Assembly: GCF_024707105.1 (NCBI RefSeq)
Contig: NZ_JANQAJ010000011.1
Span: 693,488 to 757,487, forward strand
Origin: Devosia ginsengisoli
GTDB taxonomy: Bacteria > Pseudomonadota > Alphaproteobacteria > Rhizobiales > Devosiaceae
Direction of reading: 5' to 3'
DNA: 64,000 nucleotides
The number at the start of each line of letters is the position of its first letter. Positions within the stretch are counted from its first letter, which is position 1. The position numbers were made by a program, and so were the translations under genes. Below the pieces are notes generated by a model. That model ran no database searches, was not told the origin of the DNA, and saw only the letters and a list, made by a program, of their open reading frames with translations. Positions 55,842 through 64,000 of this stretch are shown piece by piece.

Positions 55842-57236
55842 GTGATCCGCGTCACACCCCTCATCCTGGCGGTCGCCCTGTTCATGGAACAGATGGATTC
55901 GACCGTCATCGCCACGTCGCTGCCAGCGATCGCGACCGATATCGGTACCGATCCGATCGCGCTCAAGCTGGCGCTGACGGCCTATTTCGTGGCGCTGGCC
56001 ATCTTCATTCCGATCAGCGGGTGGATGGCCGACCGGTTCGGGGCCAAGAACATCTTCCGGCTGGCCATCTTCGTGTTCATGCTGGGCTCGCTCGCCTGCT
56101 CGTTTTCGTTCTCGCTCGAAACCTTCGTGATGTCGCGCTTTTTCCAGGGCATCGGCAGCTCGATGATGACGCCAGTGGGGCGCCTGCTGCTGGTGCGCTC
56201 GACGCCGCGAAACGAGCTGGTCTCGGCCATGGCCTGGCTCACCATTCCCGGGCTGCTGGGGCCACTGACAGGGCCGCTGATCGGCGGGTTCCTGACGACC
56301 TATCTGAGCTGGCACTGGATCTTCTGGATCAATATCCCGATCGGCATTGCCGGCATCATCCTGGCCGGCAAGTTCCTCAACGTGCCCGATGCGCGCAATC
56401 CGCGACCGGTCGATACGGTGGGGTTCGTATTGGCGGGCATGGCCTTTGCCGGCTGCGTGTTCGGGCTGTCGGTGGTGAGCCTGCCAGCACTGCCGATCAT
56501 CTATGGCTACCTGACCATCGCGGTCGGGGTTACCGCCGGCATTTTCTACCTGCTGCATGCGCGGCGGACCAAGTTCCCGCTGCTCGACCCGGCTTTGCTG
56601 CGACACCGGCTGTTCCGTTCGTCGATCACGGGGGGCTCGTTCTTCCGCATCGGGGTGGGTGCCGTGCCGTTCCTGCTGCCGCTGATGCTGCAGCTCGGCT
56701 TCGGGCTCAATCCGTTCCAATCGGGGGCCATCACCTTCATTTCGGCCATCGGCGCGATCATGAGCAAATTCATCGCCGAGCACATTTTTGCGCGCCTCGG
56801 CTTTCCCCGCGTGCTGGGCTTCGCATCGCTGTTCGGCGGATTGCTGATCGCCGCGCAGGGGCTGTTCAACATCGACACGCCGGTGCCGGTGATGATGGGC
56901 ATCCTGCTGGCCGGCGGCATCCTGCGGTCAGTGTTCTTCACCGGCTCCAATGCCATCGGCTATGCCGATGTGGACGATGAAGAAGCAAGCCAGGCCACGG
57001 CCATCGTGGCGGTGGCCCAGCAGCTCAGCGTGGCCTTCGGCGTGGCGGTGGCCGGCGCCATTCTCGAAATCAGCACGCGGACCCATGGCGGGGAACTGAC
57101 CCTGGTCGATTTCCAGATCGCCTTTTTCGTGGTCGGCGGGCTGAGCGCCTGTGCGAGCCTCATCTATTTCCGATTGCCGGCCGATGCGGGCAGCAATGTT
57201 TCGGGCCACCGAAACGCCGTTATCGAGAAGGAGTGA
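55842..57236 (+). CDS. MFS transporter, DHA2-like, tandem copy 1
   Basis: 464 residues, about 14 TM. QMDSTVIATSLPAIATDIGTDPIALKLALTAYFVAL, motif A WMADRFGAKNIFR, GLLGPLTGPLIGGFL (antiporter motif C type) and SWHWIFWINIPIG. Proton-driven export of an unknown small molecule. GTG start. A paralogue follows 24 bp later. Confidence 0.85.
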   Translation: MIRVTPLILAVALFMEQMDSTVIATSLPAIATDIGTDPIALKLALTAYFVALAIFIPISGWMADRFGAKNIFRLAIFVFMLGSLACSFSFSLETFVMSRFFQGIGSSMMTPVGRLLLVRSTPRNELVSAMAWLTIPGLLGPLTGPLIGGFLTTYLSWHWIFWINIPIGIAGIILAGKFLNVPDARNPRPVDTVGFVLAGMAFAGCVFGLSVVSLPALPIIYGYLTIAVGVTAGIFYLLHARRTKFPLLDPALLRHRLFRSSITGGSFFRIGVGAVPFLLPLMLQLGFGLNPFQSGAITFISAIGAIMSKFIAEHIFARLGFPRVLGFASLFGGLLIAAQGLFNIDTPVPVMMGILLAGGILRSVFFTGSNAIGYADVDDEEASQATAIVAVAQQLSVAFGVAVAGAILEISTRTHGGELTLVDFQIAFFVVGGLSACASLIYFRLPADAGSNVSGHRNAVIEKE

Positions 57237-57260
57237 CCGGGAGCTTCCCGGCGAGAAACC

Positions 57261-58646
57261 GTGTCACGCATCCTGCCCCTCATTCTGGCCACGGCGCTGT
57301 TCATGGAGAACATGGACGCGACTGTCATCGCCACCTCGCTGGCGGCCATTGCCGAGGATATCGGCACCGACCCGATCTCGCTGAAACTGGCGCTGACCGC
57401 CTATCTGGTGGCCCTAGCTATCTTCATTCCCGTTTCGAGCTGGATGGCCGACCGGTTCGGGGCGCGCAACGTGTTCCGCGTCGCCATGATCGTGTTCATG
57501 GTCGGCTCGGTGGCCTGCGCGGTTTCCGGCTCGCTGTTGGCCTTCGTGGTCGCCCGCTTCCTCCAGGGCATGGGCGGAGCGATGATGACGCCGGTGGCGC
57601 GGCTGGTGCTGGTGCGGGCGACGCCGCGGCACCAATTGGTCAATGCCATGGCCTGGCTGACCATTCCGGGGCTGATCGGCCCGATCATGGGACCGCCCTT
57701 CGGCGGCTTTCTCACCACCTTCCTGAGCTGGCACTGGATTTTCCTCATCAACGTGCCGATCGGCATTGTCGGGGTGCTGCTGGTGGGGCGGTACATGCCC
57801 GATACGCAGCGCAATGCGCCGCGGCGGATCGACATGGGCGGCTTCGTGCTGGCGGGCACGGCCTTTGCGCTCTTCGCCTTCGGCACGTCGGTGATCAGCC
57901 TGCCGGCCCTGCCGCCTGTGATCGGGGTCATCGCCACCGTGGTCGGCATCGGAATTGGCGCGATCTATGTGCGCCATGCCCTGCGCACGGACTATCCGCT
58001 GCTCGATGTGCGACTGTTCCGCTTTCCCTATTTCCGCAGCGCCATCGTGGCCGGCTCGGCCTTCCGGCTGGGACAGGGCGCGACGCCGTTCCTGTTTCCG
58101 CTGATGCTGCAGCTGATCTTCGGCATGACGCCGTTCGAATCCGGCATGGTGACCTTTGCCGGGGCGGTGGGCGCCATCATCGCCAAGTTCTTCGCCGACT
58201 GGATCTTCAAGGAACTCGGCTTCAAGCTGTCGCTGATCATCTCGACCGCCATTTCGGCACTCGGCATCGTGGTCATGGGGCTCTATACACCCGAAACGCC
58301 GGTGCCGCTGATCATCAGCATCCTGGTCTTCACCGGGTTCTGGAACTCCACCTTCTGGACCGGCTCAAGCGTATTCGTCTTCGCCGATATCGACGACAAG
58401 GATGCCGGCCAGGCCAATGTGATCAGCCAGGTGAGTTCGCAACTGACCATGGCCATGGGCATCGCCGTGGGCGGGGGCGTGCTGGAGGCGACGCAGGTAT
58501 TGCGCGGCGACGGCACATTGCTGCTGTCGGACTTCCACGCCGCATTCTTCGTGGTCGGCGCGATCTGTGCGATTTCCACTGTCATGTTCATGCGGCTGCC
58601 GAAGAATGCCGGGCACGAGCTGACGAAGGCGCCGCATCCTCATTAG
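57261..58646 (+). CDS. MFS transporter, DHA2-like, tandem copy 2
   Basis: 461 residues, closely related to copy 1 along the whole length (ENMDATVIATSLAAIAEDIGTDP, WMADRFGARNVFR, MAWLTIPGLIGPIMGPPFGGFLTT, SWHWIFLINVPIG). GTG start. Same operon; the C-terminal third has diverged more. The pair may have arisen by local duplication. Confidence 0.85.
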   Translation: MSRILPLILATALFMENMDATVIATSLAAIAEDIGTDPISLKLALTAYLVALAIFIPVSSWMADRFGARNVFRVAMIVFMVGSVACAVSGSLLAFVVARFLQGMGGAMMTPVARLVLVRATPRHQLVNAMAWLTIPGLIGPIMGPPFGGFLTTFLSWHWIFLINVPIGIVGVLLVGRYMPDTQRNAPRRIDMGGFVLAGTAFALFAFGTSVISLPALPPVIGVIATVVGIGIGAIYVRHALRTDYPLLDVRLFRFPYFRSAIVAGSAFRLGQGATPFLFPLMLQLIFGMTPFESGMVTFAGAVGAIIAKFFADWIFKELGFKLSLIISTAISALGIVVMGLYTPETPVPLIISILVFTGFWNSTFWTGSSVFVFADIDDKDAGQANVISQVSSQLTMAMGIAVGGGVLEATQVLRGDGTLLLSDFHAAFFVVGAICAISTVMFMRLPKNAGHELTKAPHPH

Positions 58647-58682
58647 GGCCGACGCTTCATCTCCCAGGCGGGATGAAGTGCC

Positions 58683-59423
58683 TTAGCGGTCGTATTCGCC
58701 TTCGCCTGGCACAGTATCGTTACTGCCCTTGAAGCCCTTGGCAATGAGGTAGGCCTCGGCCGAATCCTGCCGGCTGGATGGCGGCTTGGCGTGCATGGTG
58801 GTCTTGAAATGGCGCTTGAGCATATGCAGCAGTTCATGCTCGGTGCCGCCCTGGAACACCTTGGCGACGAAGGTGCCGTTGGGCGCCAGCACGTCGAGCG
58901 CGAAAGCCGCGGCGATCTCGATGAGCTGGACGATGCGCAGGTGATCGGTGGGACGATGGCCAGTGGTGGGCCAGGCCATGTCGCTCATGACAAGGTCGGC
59001 TTTCTTGCCGCCCATGGCTTCGATGAGCATGGCGGGCGCATCATCGTCGGTGAAATCCTTCTGCAGCAGGATGACGCCGGGAATCGGGTCCATTTCGAGA
59101 TAGTCGATGCCCACGATCAGCGGATTGGCCGGCGTGGAGCCGGTGGCCTTGGCCGCCACCTGCGACCAGCCGCCGGGCGCGGCGCCCAGATCGACCACGC
59201 GCATGCCCTTGCGGAACAGCTTGTGCTTCTCGTCCATCTCGCGAATCTTGAAGGCGGCACGGGAGCGATAGCCTTCGGCGCGGGCACGGGCCACATAGGG
59301 GTCGTTGAGCTGGCGCTCCAGCCACTTGGTGGAGCTGACCTTGCGGCCCTTGGCCGATTTCACGCGGATCTTGAGATCCTTGTCGGACTTGCGGCCGCCC
59401 GTACCGAGAGCCTTATCCACCAT
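58683..59423 (-). CDS. rlmE: 23S rRNA 2'-O-ribose methyltransferase (U2552)
   Basis: 246 residues. SAM motif [13 protein letters not shown], the K-D-K-E tetrad visible as [32 protein letters not shown] and [10 protein letters not shown]. Last-step 50S maturation. ATG 59423 has GGAGGA 6 bp upstream and overlaps the ppx/gppA end by 11 bp. Confidence 0.94.
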   Translation of the reverse strand: MVDKALGTGGRKSDKDLKIRVKSAKGRKVSSTKWLERQLNDPYVARARAEGYRSRAAFKIREMDEKHKLFRKGMRVVDLGAAPGGWSQVAAKATGSTPANPLIVGIDYLEMDPIPGVILLQKDFTDDDAPAMLIEAMGGKKADLVMSDMAWPTTGHRPTDHLRIVQLIEIAAAFALDVLAPNGTFVAKVFQGGTEHELLHMLKRHFKTTMHAKPPSSRQDSAEAYLIAKGFKGSNDTVPGEGEYDR

Positions 59424-60597
59424 TGCCATTCCTCCGGACATAGCGCGACGCGCGACTTTGGGTGCGGTCAGCGTCCATCAGGGAAATCAGGATGCCTTCG
59501 CGCAGGCCGCGATCGGCGACGCGCACGCGCTCGGTGGGCCATTCGCGCCTGATGGCTTCGAAAATGGCGCAGCCGGGCAGCACGAGATCGGCACGGTCGC
59601 GGCCGATGCAGGGATGGGACACGCGACGGTCGAACGGCATGGACAGCAGCACCTTGAGCGTGTCGTCGACATCGCTGCGTTTCATCCACAGGCCATCGAC
59701 CTTCTGCCGCTCATAGCGCTCCAGCCCCAGATGGAGCCCGGCCAGCGTGGTCACCGTGCCCGACGTACCGATCAGATGCACCGGATGGGTGGCGATCATC
59801 TGGCGCAGCTTTTCGCGGCCGCGGAACTGGCGCAGATGCTCGGACACATGGAGCACCATGGCCTCGAAGACATCAGGGGTGACATCGACGCCGCCGAATT
59901 TCTCGGCAATGGAGACGACCCCCACCGGCAGCGACTGCCAGGAACGGATCGAGGCGGACATGCGGCCCTGCGCCCTGGGGCGGCCGCCGCGAAAATCGAG
60001 CCAGGCCAGTTCGGACGAGCCGCCGCCGATATCGAACATCAGAGCGCCTGCGGCGCCGCCCTCGATGAGATCGGCACAGCCGGTTACAGCCAGTTCGGCC
60101 TCGGTGCGGCGATCGACGATTTCGAGCTCGAGCCCCAGCTCATCCTTGACGCGGGCGAGGAAGGCCGGGCCATTCTCGGCGGCGCGACAGGCCTCGGTCG
60201 CGATCAGCCGCATGCGGGCGGGCTGATGCTCGCGCAGCTTGTTGCGGCATTGGCGCAGGGCTTCCATGGTGCGCTCCATGGCTGCATCGCTCAGCCGCCC
60301 GGTGACGGAAACGCCCTCGCCCAGGCGGACGATGCGGGTAAAGCCATCGAGCACGCGGAAACCGTGATCATGCGGGCGGGCGATCAGCAGGCGGCAATTA
60401 TTGGTGCCCAGATCGAGCGCGGCATAGATGGGGCCGCGATGCTTGCGCGGATTCGGGGCGGCTGGCGTCCGCTTGTCCGCTGCAGGCATGGGGGCATTGC
60501 CCCCTGCCCTCCCCGCCAGTCCGGGAACGGACGGGGCACGGATTGCCGGCTCGTCAAGCGACGAAAGCCCGGCAGCGGACCGATCGGAATCGGTCAC
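59413..60597 (-). CDS. Exopolyphosphatase/guanosine pentaphosphatase (Ppx/GppA family)
   Basis: 394 residues from GTG 60597 (AGGAGA, 5-bp spacing). A low-complexity N-terminus of about 55 residues, then the ASKHA fold: [16 protein letters not shown], the phosphate loop, [13 protein letters not shown]. Degrades polyphosphate or pppGpp; lacks the long C-terminal HD part of E. coli Ppx, as in many alphaproteobacteria. Overlaps rlmE. Confidence 0.92.
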   Translation of the reverse strand: MTDSDRSAAGLSSLDEPAIRAPSVPGLAGRAGGNAPMPAADKRTPAAPNPRKHRGPIYAALDLGTNNCRLLIARPHDHGFRVLDGFTRIVRLGEGVSVTGRLSDAAMERTMEALRQCRNKLREHQPARMRLIATEACRAAENGPAFLARVKDELGLELEIVDRRTEAELAVTGCADLIEGGAAGALMFDIGGGSSELAWLDFRGGRPRAQGRMSASIRSWQSLPVGVVSIAEKFGGVDVTPDVFEAMVLHVSEHLRQFRGREKLRQMIATHPVHLIGTSGTVTTLAGLHLGLERYERQKVDGLWMKRSDVDDTLKVLLSMPFDRRVSHPCIGRDRADLVLPGCAIFEAIRREWPTERVRVADRGLREGILISLMDADRTQSRASRYVRRNGNGG

Positions 60598-60744
60598 AGA
60601 AGTCTCCTGTCGTGCGCGGTCGCCGGAACCGGCCAAGCCGGCGGCGCCCGAGCGCACTGTTCATTGCGTGTCGCCGATGACGGTAGTGCAAGGGGGCGGC
60701 AAGCGCAATGCTGCCGTGGCGCGTGGGCGGCATGTCAGATGCGC

Positions 60745-60773
60745 TTGCAATCTCAATCCGCATTGTCTATGCA
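60745..60773 (+). promoter_or_regulatory. Putative promoter of tRNA-Gln
   Basis: TTGCAA (60745-60750), 17 bp, TATGCA (60768-60773), about 62 bp before the mature tRNA. Confidence 0.5.
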
Positions 60774-60835
60774 GTGCCCGCGCCGGACGCGTTACCGCTC
60801 CGCGCCACACCGACGGGCAATGCCCGGTCCCTTGC

Positions 60836-60909
60836 TGGGGAATAGTTCAACGGTAGAACAGCGGACTCTGACTCCGTCAATCTTGGTTCGAATCCAGGTT
60901 CCCCAGCCA
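60836..60909 (+). tRNA. tRNA-Gln (anticodon CUG)
   Basis: 74 nt with encoded CCA. Acceptor TGGGGAA (60836-60842) pairs with TTCCCCA (60899-60905), discriminator G. D stem GTTC/GAAC, anticodon loop CTCTGAC with CTG at 60868-60870, T arm CTTGG-TTCGAAT-CCAGG. Reads CAG. The integrase directly behind it makes it the likely attachment site. Confidence 0.97.
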
Positions 60910-60971
60910 ATCCTTCCTAAGTCATTGGTTTCGTTATAAGTTCTTGCTTTTGCAGGGCTTTTTCGCCGCCA

Positions 60972-60997
60972 AGTGATCCACTTTAGTGATCCACTTT
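60972..60997 (+). repeat. 13-bp tandem direct repeat between tRNA-Gln and integrase
   Basis: AGTGATCCACTTT twice without a gap (60972-60984, 60985-60997). Position beside the attachment site fits integrase arm-type sites. Confidence 0.6.
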
Positions 60998-61057
60998 CAG
61001 GCACAATCGCCTGCATCGCGGCACCGGATGGCTATAACTTTGGGGAAGGAGAATTGC

Positions 61058-62379
61058 ATGACTTCCGGCTCCAATCTCAAGACTCGTGGTTCTGTCTACT
61101 ACGCCCGTCTCAAGGTGCCTGTTGAGCTTCAACAACTCATGGGCACGGCTGAGCTAATCCGCTCACTTCGGACGAAAGACCGCCGCACCGCCAACGTGCG
61201 CAAGCTGTCGGTGCTTTCCGAATGGCACCAGAAGTTTGATGATCTTCGCCGCCGCCGTGACATGACTGAAGCGGACTTCTCCAATGCCACTTGGGAACAA
61301 TACGTCAGTGAGCTTCGGCACGATGATCTGGCACGCGCCCTGCCCGGCACCGACCAGGCAACTGCCAAGGACATTCGGCAATATCATTTGAAGGCGCTGC
61401 GCGACCACCTGGGCCGGGGTGAGACTGTTCTGGTGCATTGGGCAGCGGATAGCTTCATTGACCAGCACCAGCTCATTGTAGAGAAGGGCAGCGCCCAATA
61501 TCGGGAGCTTTGCTTCCGACTGATGCGCGCCCAGATTGAGGCACTACAGCGGGCTGGTGAGCGCGACATGGGCAACTATGCCGGGATGCCCGCCGATCCT
61601 GTAGTGACGCGGCCAGCGGCCACGGCAGAGGTCGCCAAGCCGGGCGAGCGGCTGTTGGACCTGTTTGAGCGCTACGCCAAGGAAAACCCGAAGCGGATCA
61701 AGATTGGTGCCATCATGCAGGCGCGGCGCGATATTGGCACGTTCATTGAACTGGTCGGCAGCGACTTTCCGGTGACTAGGCTGGATAAGAAGGCAGCGCG
61801 CGAATGGAAGGCCCTGCTTATGGAATATCCGGTTAAGGCTGCGGAAATCGGCATTTTCCGGGGCTTGGGCATCAAGGAAATCGTCGCGGCTAATCGCCAG
61901 TCAAACACTCCAAAGCCGGTTATCATGGCAAAGACCGTCAACCGCTACATTGCCGCGTTTAGTGCCTTCTGCAACTGGCTGGTGGCGCACGACTACCTCA
62001 CCGCCAATCCCTTCCCCGATATGTATCTGTCGGTGGACAAGACCAAGACGAACGTGCGGCCCTTCACGGACGAAGAGCGCCAGGTATTGTTTGCCTCGCC
62101 ATTCTTCACCGGCTGCAAGAATGAGGTGAAGTGGCACATGCCCGGTGATCACCTCATCAGGGATCACCGGTATTGGCTACCGCATGTGATGATGTATTCG
62201 GGCGCGCGGCCCGGCGAGATTGCGCAGCTTCTGGTGGACGATGTGCGGCAGATGCACGGCGTCTGGGTGATGCATCTCACCGATGAAGGCGACGAAGAAA
62301 AGAGCCTCAAGACCAAGGGATCATTTCGTGTGGTGCCGGTGCATTCCAAGCTGGTCGAGATGGGCTTCATTGCTCACGT
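61058..62379 (+). pseudogene. Tyrosine integrase, truncated by an IS3-family element
   Basis: About 441 residues remain before the IS; the reading runs on to a stop at 62401 inside the IS. N-terminal DUF6538-like segment (RGSVYYARLKVPVELQQL, then SLRTKDRRTANVR), central SAM-like domain, and the start of the catalytic domain with the first Arg (YSGARPGEIAQL) and the beta-strand Lys region (LKTKGSFRVVPV). The HxxR and the Tyr nucleophile are lost, so it cannot recombine. GGGAAGGAG supports ATG 61058. Base composition is less GC-rich than the host genes, as expected for an imported element. Confidence 0.88.
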
Positions 62380-62441
62380 TGTGAGCTGCTGCCGGTTTTG
62401 AGGACACCGAGTTAAGGTGTTTTTGGAACTGGAGAGTTTTG

Positions 62442-62786
62442 ATGGAGAGACGCAAGTTCAGCCGGGAGTTCAAGCTCGAGGCTGTTAAGCTGGTCAGGGA
62501 ACGGGGCGTTGCGGTCGCGCAGGCGGCCCGTGATCTGGACCTGCATGTGAACGTGTTGCGCAAATGGGTGCGCGAGCAGTCGGCCGATCCGCAGCAGGCC
62601 TTCCCCGGTCATGGGCAGATGAAGCCCGAGCAGCTCGAGATCGAGAAGCTGCGCCGCGAGGTCGCCAAGCTCAAGGCGGAGCGCGATATCCTAAAAAAGC
62701 CGCGGCCTACTTCGCCAGGGACTCGATATGAGGTTCTCTTTCGTGGCGAAGCACCGAGGGATCTGGCCGGTCTCGTGGATCTGTGA
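62442..62786 (+). CDS. IS3-family OrfA (HTH), frame probably shifted near its end
   Basis: RRKFSREFKLEAVKLVRERGVAVAQAARDLDLHVNVLRKWV is the transposase_8 HTH, followed by a leucine zipper (EQLEIEKLRREVAKLKAERDIL). After AAAAAAG (62693-62699) the reading becomes KPRPTSPG, unlike the family. One extra base there would give KKAAAYFARDSI and a stop at 62731 overlapping the orfB ATG, the normal IS3 layout. Confidence 0.85.
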   Translation: MERRKFSREFKLEAVKLVRERGVAVAQAARDLDLHVNVLRKWVREQSADPQQAFPGHGQMKPEQLEIEKLRREVAKLKAERDILKKPRPTSPGTRYEVLFRGEAPRDLAGLVDL

Positions 62787-63588
62787 GGCGCTCGGTGTGT
62801 CTCGCTCGGGCTTCCATGCCTGGCTCAACCGCTCGCCGAGTAGACGGGCTCAGTATGACGAGGTGCTCGTCGCCGGGATCCGGTCCAGCTTTGCCGGAAG
62901 TGATCGCACCTATGGCGCTCGACGGGTATGGCACGACGTGCTGGCCGAAGGGCTCGACGCCGGTCTGCATCGCATTGAGCGGCTGATGCGCCAGGAAGGT
63001 CTGCGGGCTCGTCCGCGCCGACGGGGCCTGCCCAAGGATGGCGGGCAGCGCCATGCGGCCTCGCCCAACATCCTGGACCGGTCGTTCGTGGCGTCGGCGC
63101 CGAACCAGAAGTGGATCGCTGACTTCACCTATATCTGGACGGCCCAGGGCTGGCTCTATGTGGCGGCGGTGGTCGACCTCTACTCCCGCCGGGTGGTGGG
63201 CTGGTCGATGAGCTCATCGATGGCCGCTCAACTGGTGACCGATGCGCTGATCATGGCCATCTGGCGTCGCGGCAAACCCGACAGCCTGCTGCACCACTCC
63301 GACCAGGGCAGCCAATATACCAGCGAGCAGTTCCAGCGGCTGATGGCCGATCATGGCATCACCTGCTCGATGAGCCGGTCCGGCAATGTCTGGGACAAGG
63401 CGGCGATGGAGAGCTTCTTCTCATCGCTCAAGACCGAACGCACCGCCCGCAAGGTCTATCGCACCAGGGATGATGCCAAGGCCGATGTGTTCGACTATAT
63501 TGAGCGCTTCTACAACCCGAGGCGCAGACACTCGACGCTGGGCTATCTGAGCCCCGTGGAATACGAAGAGCAAGCTAAGCTAGCCTAA
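62728..63588 (+). CDS. IS3-family OrfB transposase (DDE)
   Basis: 286 residues. HTH_21 segment (SRSGFHAWLNR), then the rve core with the three acids in WIADFTYI, HHSDQGSQYTS and KAAMESFFSSLKTE, ending YNPRRRHSTLGYLSPVEYE. Complete and apparently functional; normally made as an OrfAB fusion by -1 slippage at A6G. Confidence 0.93.
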   Translation: MRFSFVAKHRGIWPVSWICEALGVSRSGFHAWLNRSPSRRAQYDEVLVAGIRSSFAGSDRTYGARRVWHDVLAEGLDAGLHRIERLMRQEGLRARPRRRGLPKDGGQRHAASPNILDRSFVASAPNQKWIADFTYIWTAQGWLYVAAVVDLYSRRVVGWSMSSSMAAQLVTDALIMAIWRRGKPDSLLHHSDQGSQYTSEQFQRLMADHGITCSMSRSGNVWDKAAMESFFSSLKTERTARKVYRTRDDAKADVFDYIERFYNPRRRHSTLGYLSPVEYEEQAKLA

Positions 63589-63615
63589 CTTCGTGTCCAC
63601 CGAACCGGCAGCAGC

Positions 63616-64000
63616 TCACATCTGCTCAAACTGAGCATCGGTGCTGGACAAGCCGGTTTGCTGATAGGCGGTGCCTTCGGGCAGGATGGCGGGCTTACCG
63701 GTGTTGCTGGGATCACCGAACGTGGCATTCCACATGTCGGCAATGTTCTTAAGCGCTGCCGGGCTCTTAGCGTCGGTGCTGAGGATGCCGGACGGGCGCG
63801 CTCCGTTGGTGAAGAGTTTCGCGGCATGGCGCTCAAGGTCCATAGCCAGGGCGATGGCGTTGCGGGCGCGGTTGATAGGCGCGGACCCGCCGAACGCCTG
63901 AATATGCAGAACGTCACGATACTCATAGCGGACGTTCTTGCGGCCCTGCCGGACAACATAGAATGGTTCGCCGGTCGCATCGTCGGTCTTGGGTTCGACC
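63616..64000 (-). pseudogene. Phage portal protein (HK97 family), truncated by the IS, runs off the window
   Basis: 127 residues visible of an internal part. YEYRDVLHIQAFGGSAPINRARNAIALAMDLERHAAKLFTNGARPSGIL is the portal pattern, and the family normally continues well past this point. The reading ends because the IS end supplies TG-TGA at once, so the C-terminal part is missing. The gene start is beyond 64000. Shows that the integrated element is a tailed-phage prophage or relic. Confidence 0.8.

Larger units (their letters stand above)
62380..63620 (+). mobile_element. IS3-family insertion sequence (about 1241 bp)
   Basis: Ends are inverted repeats starting TGTGAGCTGCTGCCGGTT (62380 onward, and 63620 reading back), matching for 18 bp and partly further. 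Contains overlapping orfA and orfB. No target duplication: left flank ends ACGT, right flank begins TCTG. Confidence 0.9.

Noticed and set aside
62693-62699. A6G in the IS as a sufficient programmed frameshift to orfB
   Set aside because: A -1 slip leads to AAAYFARDSI and a stop, not into the orfB frame, so an indel must also be assumed.
62786-63054. Minus-strand 115-residue frame inside the IS
   Set aside because: Opposite strand of orfB; no family features.
62375-63625. A short target duplication around the IS
   Set aside because: Flanking bases ACGT and TCTG do not match at 3, 4 or 5 bp.

Overview
The window is a GC-rich chromosomal segment, almost entirely coding, from an alphaproteobacterium of the Hyphomicrobiales. 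The protein sequences and gene order look most like Devosia and its relatives; this is a judgement from sequence feel and synteny, not from a search. Supporting signs are the order lptF-lptG-lptD-surA-pdxA-rsmA, the order fabD-fabG-acpP-fabF-mltG-yicC-gmk, the order rpsF-rpsR-rplI-dnaB-alr, a RirA-type iron box (TGA-N9-TCA), an alphaproteobacterial LexA box (GAAC-N7-GAAC), and many short palindromic intergenic repeats.

Layout. 1-10.6 kb: an MFS exporter/MarR pair sharing an operator, a DXD glycosyltransferase, a DEAD-box helicase, tautomerase, ndk, a class D beta-lactamase, an ABC-F ATPase, a cupin, a DUF4344 metallopeptidase, an iron-siderophore binding protein behind a RirA box, and holC. 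10.7-20 kb: pepA, then the LPS-transport and outer-membrane block lptF/lptG/lptD/surA-like with pdxA and rsmA. 20-22 kb: a HicAB toxin-antitoxin module and a frameshifted MFS gene. 22-28.5 kb: the fatty-acid and cell-envelope cluster on the minus strand. 28.6-31.2 kb: a frameshifted quinohaemoprotein sugar dehydrogenase and a VapBC module. 31.4-43.8 kb: ribosomal proteins S6/S18/L9, DnaB, alanine racemase, RadA, CvpA, PurF and small enzymes. 44-60.6 kb: a CNNM/CorC-type protein, an RsmB-like methyltransferase, TspO, guaA, a DUF899 pair, a putative SOS-controlled 2H phosphoesterase, a YfgM-like protein, Der, an L,D-transpeptidase, guaB, two tandem MFS genes, rlmE and ppx/gppA. 60.8-64 kb: tRNA-Gln(CUG) followed by the left end of an integrated element. 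Its tyrosine integrase is cut by an IS3-family element, and the far side of the IS is a truncated HK97-type portal gene on the other strand.

The core genes form tight, often overlapping (ATGA, GTGA, TGATG) operons. Regulatory sites that can be read directly include the MarR operator in the MFS promoter spacer, the RirA box, the LexA box over the 2H-gene promoter, N17-spaced promoters for acpP, ndk, rpsF and tRNA-Gln, and a possibly leaderless guaA.

Three otherwise good genes (lptG, an MFS gene, the quinohaemoprotein) and the IS orfA each carry one single-base indel in a homopolymer run. Since lptG should be essential, uncorrected homopolymer errors in the assembly are the simplest explanation and should be excluded before any is called a pseudogene. 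I did not find a clearly new multi-gene system. The best biological leads are the LexA-boxed 2H phosphoesterase, the His-less L,D-transpeptidase, and the stranded tRNA-Gln element.
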